Assembly: GCA_937915915.1 (NCBI GenBank)
Contig: CALGGN010000075.1
Span: forward strand, 1 to 11,368
Direction of reading: 5' to 3'
Length of the DNA: 11,368 bases
Origin: an uncultured Selenomonas sp.
Lineage (GTDB): Bacteria > Bacillota > Negativicutes > Selenomonadales > Selenomonadaceae
Part shown: in pieces, positions 1 through 7,985 of the stretch
Layout: the number at the start of each line of letters is the position of its first letter
How positions within the stretch are numbered: the first letter of the stretch is position 1
Position numbers and translations under genes: made by a program
Notes under the pieces: generated by a model
Seen by the model: the letters and a program-made list of their open reading frames with translations, nothing else
Databases searched by the model: none
Told to the model about the DNA's origin: nothing

Positions 1-2
1 TG

Positions 3-1424
3 CAGGAGGCTGTCGTGACGCTGAAGGACTCGAAACGATGGCTCGAAGTGACACGGGCGGAGCATGTCCTGCAATGCTTGCGGAAAAATGGCAGCTTTTC
101 CTATCCCTATGCCTGTGTGGAGAATGGCATTACCAGCAGGCGGCTGCTCCGCTATTTCTGGCTGGATGAGCCGGAGGGCGATATCCTGGTGCTGCATTCG
201 GACGTCACGGCAGTCTATGACCACGAGAAGCGCCAGATCCGCCGTACGCAGCGCGCATTGAAGGCAGTGGAGAAAGCGACGAAGGCAAAGAGCGAGTTCG
301 TTGCGCGGGTGAGCCATGATATCCGCACGCCGATCGGATTGGTCAACAGCATGGTGGGCTTTGCCTTCGAGGACATCGACGACAGGAAGAAGCTCACGGA
401 TGATCTGGAGAAAATCCGCTCCGCAGGGACGATGCTGCTGAGTTTGGTGAATGATGTGCTGGATATTGCGCGCATGGACAGCGGCAAGGTCGAGCTTCAT
501 ACAGAGCCGTGCAGCTATGAGAGCATTGTTTCGGACATCAGGAATATTTTTGAGCCGCTTTGCAGGCAGAAGCGGCAGACCTTCCGCATTACGGGGAACG
601 GCGCTCAGGACTTCGGGATGCTCATGCTGGATCGCGTGCGCATGCGCCAGCTGCTGTTGAATGTGGTGTCCAACGCCGTGAAATATACGCCGAAAGGCGG
701 AAGCGTGACGCTTCAGGTCAATGTGGAGCCTGCTGCCCGTGGCAGGAAGCGGGTCGGTATTGCCGTGACGGACACGGGCATTGGCATGAGTCAGGAGTTT
801 CAGAAGAAAATGTTCATGCCTTTTGCGCAGGAGCACGAGAACCCCTATCGGGAGAAGGGCGTGGAGAGCACGGGCCTTGGGCTGCCCATTGTGAAGAATC
901 TTGCGGAGCTCATGCAGGGATCCCTTGAGGTGGAAAGCGAGGTCGGGCATGGGACGACGATCCAGTTCGTCTTTGAGGCGGAGTCTGCGAAGGAAAAGCC
1001 GGATCAGCAGCCTCAGAGGAAGAAGACCGAGCCCGCAGATCTTCTTCATGGGAAGGTCCTTCTGGTGGAAGACAACGAAATCAATGCGGAGCTGGGGATG
1101 CGCATCTTGGAATATCTGGGGCTGGAATCCGTCTGGGCAAATAACGGGGCTGTGGCGCTCAAGATGTTCCAGGAATCCGATGTGGGGACGTATGATCTGA
1201 TCCTCATGGACCTGCAGATGCCGATCATGGACGGATATCAGGCGACCAAGTACATCCGCGAGCTGCGTCGCCCGGACGCGGGAAAGATTCCCATCATCGC
1301 AATGACGGCGGATTCCTTTGATGATGCCATGGAAAATGCGCGCAAGTCCGGCATGGACGCGCATCTGACAAAGCCCATGGAACCCGCGAAGCTGAAGGTC
1401 GTGCTCCAAAGCTATCTGGAATGA
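3..1424 (+). CDS. Hybrid sensor histidine kinase/response regulator, 5' end probably outside the window
   Basis: This is a two-component hybrid kinase: it autophosphorylates on His and passes the phosphate to its own receiver. Numbering from the GTG at 15, residues 1-75 resemble the end of a PAS-like sensory domain. The dimerisation/H-box (SHDIRTP) has His101. The ATPase part shows the N box (SNAVKYTPKGG, ~219-229), G1 (DTGIGMS, 253-259), the F box (MFMPFAQE) and G2 (GLGLPIV, 287-293). A linker rich in K, E and Q (~323-345) leads to a receiver with VEDNEIN at 351-357, phospho-acceptor Asp399 in LMDLQMP, Thr431 and Lys453. No transmembrane segment is visible here. An AGGAGG at 4-9 precedes the GTG at 15, so a start there is possible. 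However, the frame stays open to base 3 and the sensory domain looks cut, so I favour a gene continuing upstream. No DNA-binding output domain follows the receiver, so a separate partner is likely. The signal is unknown. Confidence 0.88.
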   Translation, partial: QEAVVTLKDSKRWLEVTRAEHVLQCLRKNGSFSYPYACVENGITSRRLLRYFWLDEPEGDILVLHSDVTAVYDHEKRQIRRTQRALKAVEKATKAKSEFVARVSHDIRTPIGLVNSMVGFAFEDIDDRKKLTDDLEKIRSAGTMLLSLVNDVLDIARMDSGKVELHTEPCSYESIVSDIRNIFEPLCRQKRQTFRITGNGAQDFGMLMLDRVRMRQLLLNVVSNAVKYTPKGGSVTLQVNVEPAARGRKRVGIAVTDTGIGMSQEFQKKMFMPFAQEHENPYREKGVESTGLGLPIVKNLAELMQGSLEVESEVGHGTTIQFVFEAESAKEKPDQQPQRKKTEPADLLHGKVLLVEDNEINAELGMRILEYLGLESVWANNGAVALKMFQESDVGTYDLILMDLQMPIMDGYQATKYIRELRRPDAGKIPIIAMTADSFDDAMENARKSGMDAHLTKPMEPAKLKVVLQSYLE

Positions 1425-1443
1425 CATTTTGGGCAGTTCCGTG

Positions 1444-1472
1444 TTGCAATTTGGGACTTGATGTGTTATGAT
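1444..1472 (+). promoter_or_regulatory. Sigma-A-type promoter of the valS T-box transcript
   Basis: A -35 box TTGCAA (1444-1449) and a -10 box TATGAT (1467-1472) are separated by exactly 17 bases, with a TG at 1464-1465 giving an extended -10. Transcription would start near 1479-1480, just ahead of the T-box stem I. The promoter begins only 20 bases after the kinase stop codon, and no terminator is visible between them. Confidence 0.75.
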
Positions 1473-1479
1473 AGCTTTC

Positions 1480-1724
1480 GACAATCGACGATGAGGAAGA
1501 GGAGTACCTGCCGGAGGGCTGCAGAGAGGAAGCGGTCGGTGAAAGCTTCTGTGTGAGGGCAGGGAAGGTCGCTTCTGAGTTTCTGAGGGGAAGGCGCTGC
1601 CGGCAGCCTCAGACGTCGGGCCGCGTTAAGGCTTTGAGTCCTCCACGGGAGAGCGTGAAGGAGAATTTAGGTGGTACCACGAGAGCAGGCGCTTTCGTCC
1701 TTTGGGGCGAAGGCGCTTTATTTT
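1480..1724 (+). promoter_or_regulatory. T-box leader (tRNA-Val-sensing riboswitch) upstream of valS
   Basis: The T-box sequence AATTTAGGTGGTACCACG lies at 1664-1681; its TGGT (1672-1675) would pair with the uncharged tRNA 3' end, with U opposite an A discriminator base. Stem I hallmarks are visible: GAGGAAGAGGAGTA with the AGTA at 1503-1506, and an apical GGTCGGTGAAAG at 1534-1545. GAAG (1496-1499) can pair with CTTC (1572-1575), which places GTC (1568-1570), a valine codon, in the specifier loop; this fits the downstream gene. Uncharged tRNA-Val should stabilise the antiterminator and permit transcription of the operon; charged tRNA should allow the terminator at 1689-1724. The specifier was assigned by eye and by gene context, not by folding. 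The T-box identity itself is secure. Confidence 0.93.
1689..1724 (+). terminator. T-box regulated intrinsic terminator
   Basis: Arms 1689-1700 (GCGCTTTCGTCC) and 1705-1716 (GGGCGAAGGCGC) form a 12-bp stem with two G-U pairs and a four-base TTTG loop, followed by TTTATTTT. It starts 7 bases after the T-box sequence, the usual geometry for the alternative to the antiterminator. Confidence 0.9.
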
Positions 1725-1886
1725 AAGGAACTGGAGCAAAATAAATTGTACAGAAGGCGCAGGATAAATTTGTCAAGGCAAGGAAGGGAAAACGAAGTCG
1801 TAGCAGAGCTACGTCGAGTTTTTCCTGACGCAGAATTGGCAAATTTAGACAAGCATAATGTGCAATTTATTTTGTGACAGTTCCTA
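1725..1886. repeat. Long imperfect palindromic repeat (MITE-like) between T-box and valS
   Basis: The ends AGGAACTG (1726-1733) and CAGTTCCT (1878-1885) are exact inverted repeats. Inside them CAAAATAAATTG (1737-1748) pairs with CAATTTATTTTG (1863-1874), TAAATTTG pairs with CAAATTTA (~1840-1847), and the centre CGTAGC/GCTACG (1799-1804, 1808-1813) closes on a three-base AGA. The whole stretch can fold into one ~160-nt interrupted hairpin. It is not part of the T-box, which ends at 1724, and stops just before the valS ribosome binding site. The form suggests a dispersed non-autonomous element, but copy number cannot be seen from one window. A frame open from 1671 to 1877 crosses it; I do not regard that as a gene. 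Confidence 0.7.
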
Positions 1887-1898
1887 AGCAAGGAGAGA

Positions 1899-4574
1899 AT
1901 GAGCATGGCAGAGAAGCAGGAACAGGGGAACAACATCTCGAAGACCTATGAGCCGCAGTCCTTCGAAAGAAAATGGTATCAGTACTGGGAGGAAAATGAT
2001 TTCTTTCATGCGGAGGTGGAGAAGGGCAAGAAGCCGTACAGCATCGTGATCCCGCCGCCGAATGTGACAGGACAGCTCCATATGGGGCATGCTCTGGACA
2101 ATACCTTGCAGGATATCCTGATCCGCTATCATCGCATGAGGGGGGACAATACTCTTTGGATGCCCGGCTGCGACCATGCGGGCATAGCGACGCAGGCCAG
2201 AGTGGAGAGCGTGCTTCGCGAAGAAGGAACGGATCGCTATGCGCTTGGCCGCGAGAAATTCCTGAAGCGCGTCTGGCAATGGAAGGAAGAATATGGCAAC
2301 CGCATCATGCACCAGCTGCGTATGCTGGGTTCTTCCTGCGACTGGGTGCGCCAGCGCTTCACGATGGACGAAGGCTGCTCGCAGGCGGTGCGCGAAGTAT
2401 TCGCGAGCCTGTATGAGAAGGGGCTCATCTATCAGGGAACGCGCATCACGAACTGGTGCCCATGCTGCAATACCGCTCTCTCGGATATCGAGGTGGAGCA
2501 CGAGGATGAGAAAGGGCATCTCTGGCATTTGCGCTATCAGGTCGAGGGAACGGATCAGTATGTGGAGATCGCGACGACCCGTCCCGAGACCATGTTCGGC
2601 GATACGGGCGTGGCGGTACATCCGGAGGATGAAAGATATCAGGGACTGATCGGCAAGACGCTGATACTGCCCATCGTGGAGCGCAGGATTCCGCTCTTTG
2701 CGGACGAATACGTCGATCCCGCATTTGGCACGGGCGCCGTGAAGGTGACGCCTGCCCATGATCCGAATGACTTTGAAATGGGGCTTCGTCATGATCTGGA
2801 GCAGGTCAAGGTCATTGAGAATGACGGCACGATGTCCGAAGGGCTTGGCAGGTATTCGGGGCTTGACCGCTATGAGTGCCGCAAGCTTTTGGTGAAGGAG
2901 CTGGAGGAAAAGGGCGTGCTCGTGAGCGTCGAGGAGCATGAGCATGCGGTGGGCCACTGCTCGCGCTGCCATACGACGGTGGAGCCGTTGGTTTCGAAGC
3001 AATGGTTCGTGAAGATGGAGAGCCTTGCAAAGCCTGCCATCGAGGCGGTGCGGGACGGGCGCATCCAATTCGTGCCGGAACGCTTTGCGAAAATTTATGA
3101 GAACTGGCTGGAGAATATCCGTGACTGGTGTATTTCCCGCCAGCTCTGGTGGGGGCATCGCATTCCTGCGTGGTACTGCGATGACTGCGGCAAGACCACG
3201 GTTTCCCGCGAAGATGTGACGGTCTGCAGCCATTGCGGCGGGGCCCATCTCCATCAGGACGAGGACGTGCTGGACACTTGGTTCAGCTCAGGGCTCTGGC
3301 CCTTTGAGACCATGGGATGGCCGGAGGAAACCGAGGAATTGAAGCATTTCTACCCGACGAGCGTTCTGGTCACGGGCTATGATATCATTTTCTTCTGGGT
3401 GGCCCGCATGGTCATGATGGGCATGGAGTTCGGGAAGGATATCCCCTTTCGCCATGTGTTCATCCATGGACTGGTGCGCGACAGCCAGGGACGCAAGATG
3501 TCAAAATCGCTGGGGAACGGCATCGATCCCGTGGAGGTCATTGACAAGTACGGCGCGGACACCCTGCGCTTCATGCTCATCACGGGCAATACGCCGGGCA
3601 ATGATATGCGCTTCTACTGGGAGCGCGTGGAATCCGCGCGCAATTTTGCGAACAAGATATGGAATGCCTCCCGCTATATGCTGATGAATCTGGAGGGCTT
3701 TGACCACAGCTTTGTGCCGTCGGAGGGGGACTATACCCTTGCGGACCGCTGGATTCTTTCCCGCTATGCTCGCACGGTGCAGGGCGTGACGGAGAATCTG
3801 GACAAGTTCGAGCTGGGCGAGGCGGGACGCATGATCTACGAATTCATTTGGAATGAGTTCTGCGATTGGTATATCGAGCTGACCAAGGCACGCCTTTACG
3901 ATAAGGAGCAGGAGCGTCCGCGCATGACGGCGCTCTATGTCCTGAACTATGTGCTGGAGCATACGCTTCGCTTGCTGCATCCCTTCATGCCGTTCCTCAC
4001 GGAGGAAATCTGGCAGAAACTGCCCCATGAGGGCAAAAGCATCATGGTCTCCCCATGGCCTGAGGATGGGGAGTCCTTCCTGGATGATGCCGCGGAAAAG
4101 CATATGACAGCCATCATGGAAACCATCAAGACCGTGCGGAATCTGCGCGCTGAGGTGGGGGTCGCTCCGGGAAAGCACAGCGAGCTCATGCTGCGGTTCA
4201 CGGACGAAGGACTGCGACCAATCTTCGAGTTGCACGAGGGATATCTGAGGGCCTTGGCAGCCGCGGAGCCCGTGACCTTCCTTTCGTCCGATGCGGACAA
4301 GCCGGAGAACGCGATGACAGGCGTGGTCAACGGCGTTGAAATTTATCTTCCCCTCAAGGGGCTCATTGATGTGGAGAAGGAAACTGCCCGCATGCAAAAA
4401 GAGCTGGATAAGCTGGAAAAGGAAATTGCAAGGCTTGCCGCCAAACTCGGAAATGAGGGGTTCTTGAAAAAAGCGCCGGAACAGGTGGTTGCGGCAGAGC
4501 GGGAGAAACTGGCAGGCTATGAGGAAAAGAGAAAATCGGTAGAGGATCGTCTTGCGGATCTGGCGAGGCTTTGA
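1899..4574 (+). CDS. valS: Valine--tRNA ligase (ValRS)
   Basis: This cytoplasmic class I aminoacyl-tRNA synthetase charges tRNA-Val using ATP and hydrolyses mischarged Thr-tRNA-Val. At 891 residues it is a normal length. Visible are the HIGH motif as HMGH (61-64, after PPNVTGQL), the CP1 editing-domain signature TTRPETMFGDTG (from 226), and KMSKS (533-537). Cysteine pairs include C187/C189/C190, C354/C357 and a zinc-knuckle-like C427-C430-C443-C446. An anticodon-binding helical domain follows, then a C-terminal Lys/Glu-rich coiled coil (~830-891) typical of ValRS. AAGGAGAG at 1890-1897 is very close to the ATG at 1899 but well spaced for the second in-frame ATG at 1905, which may be the true start (two residues shorter). 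It is the first gene of a T-box-controlled operon with folC. Confidence 0.98.
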   Translation: MSMAEKQEQGNNISKTYEPQSFERKWYQYWEENDFFHAEVEKGKKPYSIVIPPPNVTGQLHMGHALDNTLQDILIRYHRMRGDNTLWMPGCDHAGIATQARVESVLREEGTDRYALGREKFLKRVWQWKEEYGNRIMHQLRMLGSSCDWVRQRFTMDEGCSQAVREVFASLYEKGLIYQGTRITNWCPCCNTALSDIEVEHEDEKGHLWHLRYQVEGTDQYVEIATTRPETMFGDTGVAVHPEDERYQGLIGKTLILPIVERRIPLFADEYVDPAFGTGAVKVTPAHDPNDFEMGLRHDLEQVKVIENDGTMSEGLGRYSGLDRYECRKLLVKELEEKGVLVSVEEHEHAVGHCSRCHTTVEPLVSKQWFVKMESLAKPAIEAVRDGRIQFVPERFAKIYENWLENIRDWCISRQLWWGHRIPAWYCDDCGKTTVSREDVTVCSHCGGAHLHQDEDVLDTWFSSGLWPFETMGWPEETEELKHFYPTSVLVTGYDIIFFWVARMVMMGMEFGKDIPFRHVFIHGLVRDSQGRKMSKSLGNGIDPVEVIDKYGADTLRFMLITGNTPGNDMRFYWERVESARNFANKIWNASRYMLMNLEGFDHSFVPSEGDYTLADRWILSRYARTVQGVTENLDKFELGEAGRMIYEFIWNEFCDWYIELTKARLYDKEQERPRMTALYVLNYVLEHTLRLLHPFMPFLTEEIWQKLPHEGKSIMVSPWPEDGESFLDDAAEKHMTAIMETIKTVRNLRAEVGVAPGKHSELMLRFTDEGLRPIFELHEGYLRALAAAEPVTFLSSDADKPENAMTGVVNGVEIYLPLKGLIDVEKETARMQKELDKLEKEIARLAAKLGNEGFLKKAPEQVVAAEREKLAGYEEKRKSVEDRLADLARL

Positions 4575-4590
4575 GGAGGAAATCTTCGAT

Positions 4591-5895
4591 ATGGATTATC
4601 AGGAAAGCTTGTCCTATTTGGATGAGTTGGCTGCCTTCGGAATGAAACCCGGACTTCGGAGAGTCCGGCGCTTGCTGGAGCTTTTGGACCAGCCTCAGGA
4701 GCGCTATCGCAGCATCCATGTGACGGGAACGAACGGGAAAGGTTCCGTTTCTTCCATGTTGTCGCGTATCCTGCGCTCCTCGGATATCCATGTGGGACTT
4801 TTTACCTCACCGCACCTTGTGAGCTATACGGAGCGCATTCAGATCGACGGGCAGCCCATCAGCGAACCCGATTTTGCCTCATGCCTCAGTGCTGTGAGAG
4901 TATATGTGGAGCAGGTGACAGAGGAGGGCGAGGAATCACCGACACAGTTCGAGGTGCTGACCGCAACGGCATTTTTTTACTTTGCGATACGCCATGTGGA
5001 ATATGCCGTGATCGAGGCAGGACTGGGCGGTCTTTTGGACTCGACGAATGTCATCGTGCCGGAGGTTGCTGTCATCACGAACGTGACGATGGAACATGCG
5101 GACAAGTGCGGCGGTACGCTGGAAGGAATTGCCCATCATAAGGCGGGTATTATCAAAGAAGGAATTCCCGTCGTCACGGCAGCGCGGGGGGAAGCTCTGG
5201 ACATCATCCGCGCGGAGGCAGAATCGAAAAATTCGGATATCTTTGTGGAGGGCGAAGATTTCACGGCACAGCCAATCTCAACGGATGAGCATGTGCAGAT
5301 GCTGGAATTCAGCTCCGAACTGCTGGGGGTCAATCAATTAGCTTATGAGCTGCACCTTTTGGGCAGCTACCAGAGGGAGAACAGCGCGCTGGCCATCATG
5401 ACGGCGACGCTTTTGCATAATGTAAATGCAGATGAGCGCGTGACTAGGGAGCATATCGTGCATGCCCTGAAACTGGTGGATTGGCCGGGAAGGTTCGAGC
5501 GCATGGATCTGGGGACGCAGAAAATTATCCTTGACGGCGCGCATAATCCTGCAGGGGTGCAGGCGCTTCGCGCAAGCCTTGATGCATATTTCCCGTCGGA
5601 GCAGCGGATTTTTCTGCTGGGAATCTTGAAGGATAAAGCGATTGACGTGATGCTGGAGGAACTGCTTCGCCCGGATGATGTGGTAATCGTCTCGACACCG
5701 GCCTCCGAGCGGGCGGCAGCGCCGGAACTGCTGGCAAGGGAGGCAGGGCGGCTCGTGCGGCATGCCGAGGCAGTCGCGGCGCCGGAACAAGCGCTGCAGA
5801 GGGCGCTGGAACTTGCGAACGGGGAGCATCTTCTCATCGTGGCAGGTTCGTTATATCTGATCGGAGAGCTTCGGAGGATTCTTTTGAAGATGTGA
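4591..5895 (+). CDS. folC: Bifunctional folylpolyglutamate synthase/dihydrofolate synthase
   Basis: This Mur-ligase-superfamily enzyme uses ATP to add glutamate to dihydropteroate and to folates, retaining them in the cell and completing dihydrofolate synthesis. The 434-residue product has the P-loop GTNGKGS (46-52), the folate-binding TSPHLVSYTERI (72-83), EAGLGGLLDSTNV (142-154), a Mur-type ITNVTMEH region (162-169), HHKAGIIKEG (182-191) and the C-terminal-domain motif DGAHNP (315-320). The G-L-x-H stretch seen in many homologues reads MEH here, a mild variation. The start at 4591 is chosen because AGGAGGA (4574-4580) sits 10 bases upstream; this ribosome site overlaps the valS stop, so the genes are probably translationally linked. 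An earlier in-frame start inside valS is unlikely. Whether both activities are present cannot be told from sequence alone. Confidence 0.95.
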   Translation: MDYQESLSYLDELAAFGMKPGLRRVRRLLELLDQPQERYRSIHVTGTNGKGSVSSMLSRILRSSDIHVGLFTSPHLVSYTERIQIDGQPISEPDFASCLSAVRVYVEQVTEEGEESPTQFEVLTATAFFYFAIRHVEYAVIEAGLGGLLDSTNVIVPEVAVITNVTMEHADKCGGTLEGIAHHKAGIIKEGIPVVTAARGEALDIIRAEAESKNSDIFVEGEDFTAQPISTDEHVQMLEFSSELLGVNQLAYELHLLGSYQRENSALAIMTATLLHNVNADERVTREHIVHALKLVDWPGRFERMDLGTQKIILDGAHNPAGVQALRASLDAYFPSEQRIFLLGILKDKAIDVMLEELLRPDDVVIVSTPASERAAAPELLAREAGRLVRHAEAVAAPEQALQRALELANGEHLLIVAGSLYLIGELRRILLKM

Positions 5896-5913
5896 ATCTG
5901 GGGGTGATATGGT

Positions 5914-7914
5914 TTGGATCAGACAATCAATGTGTTCGTGCAGCGGCGGCGTGTGCTGCAATTGGAAACATGGATCATGCGCGCCGTGATGGCAGAGGCA
6001 TTTTTGATTGCTCTCTGGCCGGCAGGCGCGACCATGGCATTGATGTTCGGGATCGCTCTCTGGCTGATACGGCTGAAAATCGATGACGACTTCCATTTCC
6101 GGCATCTTCCCTTCGATGTGCCGATCGGCGTATTTGTGCTCCTGAGCGCCGTGTCCGTTCTGGTGTCGCCGGATCTCGGATTCAGTTTTTACAATTTCTA
6201 TAACCTGGTTGGGGTCTATGGGCTCACCTATTTGCTGATCGGGCAGAATATCCGCACACGGCGGCAGGTCAAGCGGCTGGTTGCCGCACTTGGGGTTTCT
6301 GCCGCGCTGGTGGTGCTCTATGGATTCTATCAGTATTTTGTCGGGATCGATACCAGCGAGATGCGCTGGGTGGACGGCGAGGCATTCCCAGAGCTTCGGA
6401 AACGGGTGTTCTCCACATGGGAGAATCCGAACATTTTAGCCGGATATCTGGATGCAGCCATTTGCGTCATCCTGGGCATTTTTACGAAAATGGAAGGCAG
6501 GACGCGCCGGGCTGCGCTTGTTGTCGGCATGGTTCTCCTGGCAGCCTGCCTTGCCATGACCTATGCCCGCGGTGCCTGTCTTACGATGGCAGTGATCCTT
6601 GGGGTGTACGGGCTTTTCAAGGACAGGCGCATCCTTCTGGGATGCGCTGCGGCAGGCGTTGTCCTGCTGGCCGTGGATTCCGCGCTGTATGAGAGGATGG
6701 TCTCCACCTATACGAAATTCGAGACGGATACGTCCTCCCAGATGCGTCTTGCCATCTGGGAAAGCACGATAGCGATGATCGAGGATCATCCCTTCTTCGG
6801 CGTTGGCTGGGGAGCTTTTTGGATGGTATATCCCGCGTATGATTTTTATTTGCAGGGTGCGGATGTGAAACTGGTGCATGCGCATAATATGTATCTGAAT
6901 TACATTGCGGAGATCGGGATTGCAGGCGCCCTTTCCTTTTTCTGGTATTTCTTCGGTACCATGGGCACAGCATTGACGTATAAGGATCCGAAACTGCTGG
7001 AAGAACGACGGCTGGCGCGTGAGGCGGAGGAAGAGGCAAGGCTGGCAGCCATCGAAGCGGAGCACCTGGCCAGGGAAAAAGCCGAGGAAGAACGCCGCAA
7101 AGCCGAGGAGGCAAAGCGCAAGGCCGAGGAAGAAAGGAAGAAAGCCGAAGAGGAAAAACTGCGGCGGGAGGAAGAAGAACGTCGCAAGGCAGCGGAAGCC
7201 ATCCACAAAGAAAAGCAGGAGCTCAGGGAAAAGTTCGTGCAGCTCTGTCTCCAAGCAATCGCGCAAAAGGAAAACAAATCTGAGGCGCACGCAGCAGCGG
7301 AATCCACGGCAACAGAGAAAATAGAAGAAATAGAGGAAACAGAAGAAACGGAGAAAGCAGAGGCGACAGAGGAGACAGCATCGGAAGGCAAAAGAGAGCC
7401 AAAAACGGAAACAGAGGCATCGGCTGCAGAAGAAGACAAGCAGGAGAACATCCAGCCCACGGAGGAAGCCGAAACCTCTCAGGAAACATCCGAGGAGGAG
7501 GAAATCGAAGCGGATGTGAAAGAGGACAGTCAAGAGGCAGGGGCATCGGCCAAGCCGGATGAGCAGGATGAAAAGGATGAAATAACGGAAGAAGCATCGG
7601 ATGCAGAAGAGGATCGACCGGCAGAGAACGCTGTGCAGGAAGACACGGACGAACCGGAACAAACGGAAAAGGAAGCGCCTGAGCCTGTGGATCATATCAA
7701 GGAGCTTGCGACATGGGAGCCGCATCTCTTCTGCGAGGGGGTGGGCTTCGGCATTGGTCTGGCATTTATCTCCGTTGCTCTCAACGGACTGACAGATGAC
7801 CTTTTGTTCAATATACCGACCTCCATGCTGCTCTGGATGCTTGCGGCACTTGCTGCAAGCCTGCTGGAATTGCCCATGGAAGATGATCCGGATGAGGGCA
7901 AGTTGTTCCGATAG
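5914..7914 (+). CDS. O-antigen ligase/polymerase family membrane protein with a large charged insert
   Basis: A multi-pass inner-membrane protein of the Wzy/WaaL (Wzy_C) family, which transfers or polymerises surface glycans on a lipid carrier. Hydrophobic segments lie near residues 22-52, 68-85, 92-110, 122-142, 174-215, 219-256, 333-354, 606-624 and 632-652. Family features include YARGACLTM (217-225), a periplasmic-loop block with DHPFFGVGWGAF (291-302), and HAHNMYLNYIAE (322-333). Residues 361-600 are an insert: first a Lys/Arg/Glu/Ala coiled coil (~361-450), then an acidic Glu/Thr/Ala stretch (~455-595). By family topology the insert should be cytoplasmic (inference). The start is TTG at 5914: GGGGGTGA at 5900-5907 is correctly spaced, an in-frame stop lies at 5905, and the nearby ATG and GTG are out of frame. 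The gene follows folC by 18 bases, so it likely belongs to the valS transcript. Ligase versus polymerase cannot be decided. Confidence 0.85.
   Translation: MDQTINVFVQRRRVLQLETWIMRAVMAEAFLIALWPAGATMALMFGIALWLIRLKIDDDFHFRHLPFDVPIGVFVLLSAVSVLVSPDLGFSFYNFYNLVGVYGLTYLLIGQNIRTRRQVKRLVAALGVSAALVVLYGFYQYFVGIDTSEMRWVDGEAFPELRKRVFSTWENPNILAGYLDAAICVILGIFTKMEGRTRRAALVVGMVLLAACLAMTYARGACLTMAVILGVYGLFKDRRILLGCAAAGVVLLAVDSALYERMVSTYTKFETDTSSQMRLAIWESTIAMIEDHPFFGVGWGAFWMVYPAYDFYLQGADVKLVHAHNMYLNYIAEIGIAGALSFFWYFFGTMGTALTYKDPKLLEERRLAREAEEEARLAAIEAEHLAREKAEEERRKAEEAKRKAEEERKKAEEEKLRREEEERRKAAEAIHKEKQELREKFVQLCLQAIAQKENKSEAHAAAESTATEKIEEIEETEETEKAEATEETASEGKREPKTETEASAAEEDKQENIQPTEEAETSQETSEEEEIEADVKEDSQEAGASAKPDEQDEKDEITEEASDAEEDRPAENAVQEDTDEPEQTEKEAPEPVDHIKELATWEPHLFCEGVGFGIGLAFISVALNGLTDDLLFNIPTSMLLWMLAALAASLLELPMEDDPDEGKLFR
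6994..7713 (+). other. Purine-rich low-complexity coding segment inside the ligase-like gene
   Basis: This part of the gene encodes residues 361-600 of the O-antigen ligase-like protein. The coding strand is strongly purine-rich (GAG/GAA/AAG/GCA-type codons) and internally repetitive, with RKAEEE-like units around 7081-7190 and EETEE-like units around 7320-7380. The bias creates long open frames on the opposite strand (for example 6436-7725), which are composition artefacts. Repeat-rich tracts like this often vary in length between strains. Confidence 0.8.
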
Positions 7915-7947
7915 AGTAACGCAGACTGAAATTTCAAAAATATGTGC

Positions 7948-7985
7948 AAAAGCCGTCGAGTTTATCTTGACGGCTTTTCTTTATC
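7948..7985 (+). terminator. Intrinsic terminator ending the valS-folC-ligase operon
   Basis: A perfect 10-bp stem, AAAAGCCGTC (7948-7957) with GACGGCTTTT (7969-7978), encloses an 11-base loop and is followed by CTTTA. It lies 33 bases after the ligase-like stop codon and is the only terminator-like structure I see since the T-box. Confidence 0.85.

Noticed and set aside
1671..1877. 68-codon + strand frame beginning in the T-box sequence
   Set aside because: It starts inside the antiterminator, runs through the terminator and the palindromic repeat, and lacks a ribosome site; it is best explained as chance reading of a structured repeat.
1726..1886. CRISPR repeat or integrase attachment site for the inverted-repeat stretch
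   Set aside because: There is only one unit, no spacer array, no cas genes, no integrase and no tRNA gene adjacent.
1884..3254. 456-codon minus-strand frame opposite valS
   Set aside because: Entirely antisense to the first half of an unmistakable valS; no family motifs of its own.
4552..4590. Upstream extension of folC into the end of valS
   Set aside because: The added 13 residues overlap the valS C-terminus, while the ATG at 4591 has a strong, correctly spaced ribosome site.
7019..7324. 101-codon + strand frame rich in Arg and Lys
   Set aside because: A shifted-frame reading of the GAG/AAG/GCA repeats of the ligase-like gene.
6436..7725. 429-codon minus-strand frame rich in Phe, Leu, Cys and Arg
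   Set aside because: It is the reverse of the purine-rich repetitive part of the ligase-like gene; absence of stops follows from the codon bias there.
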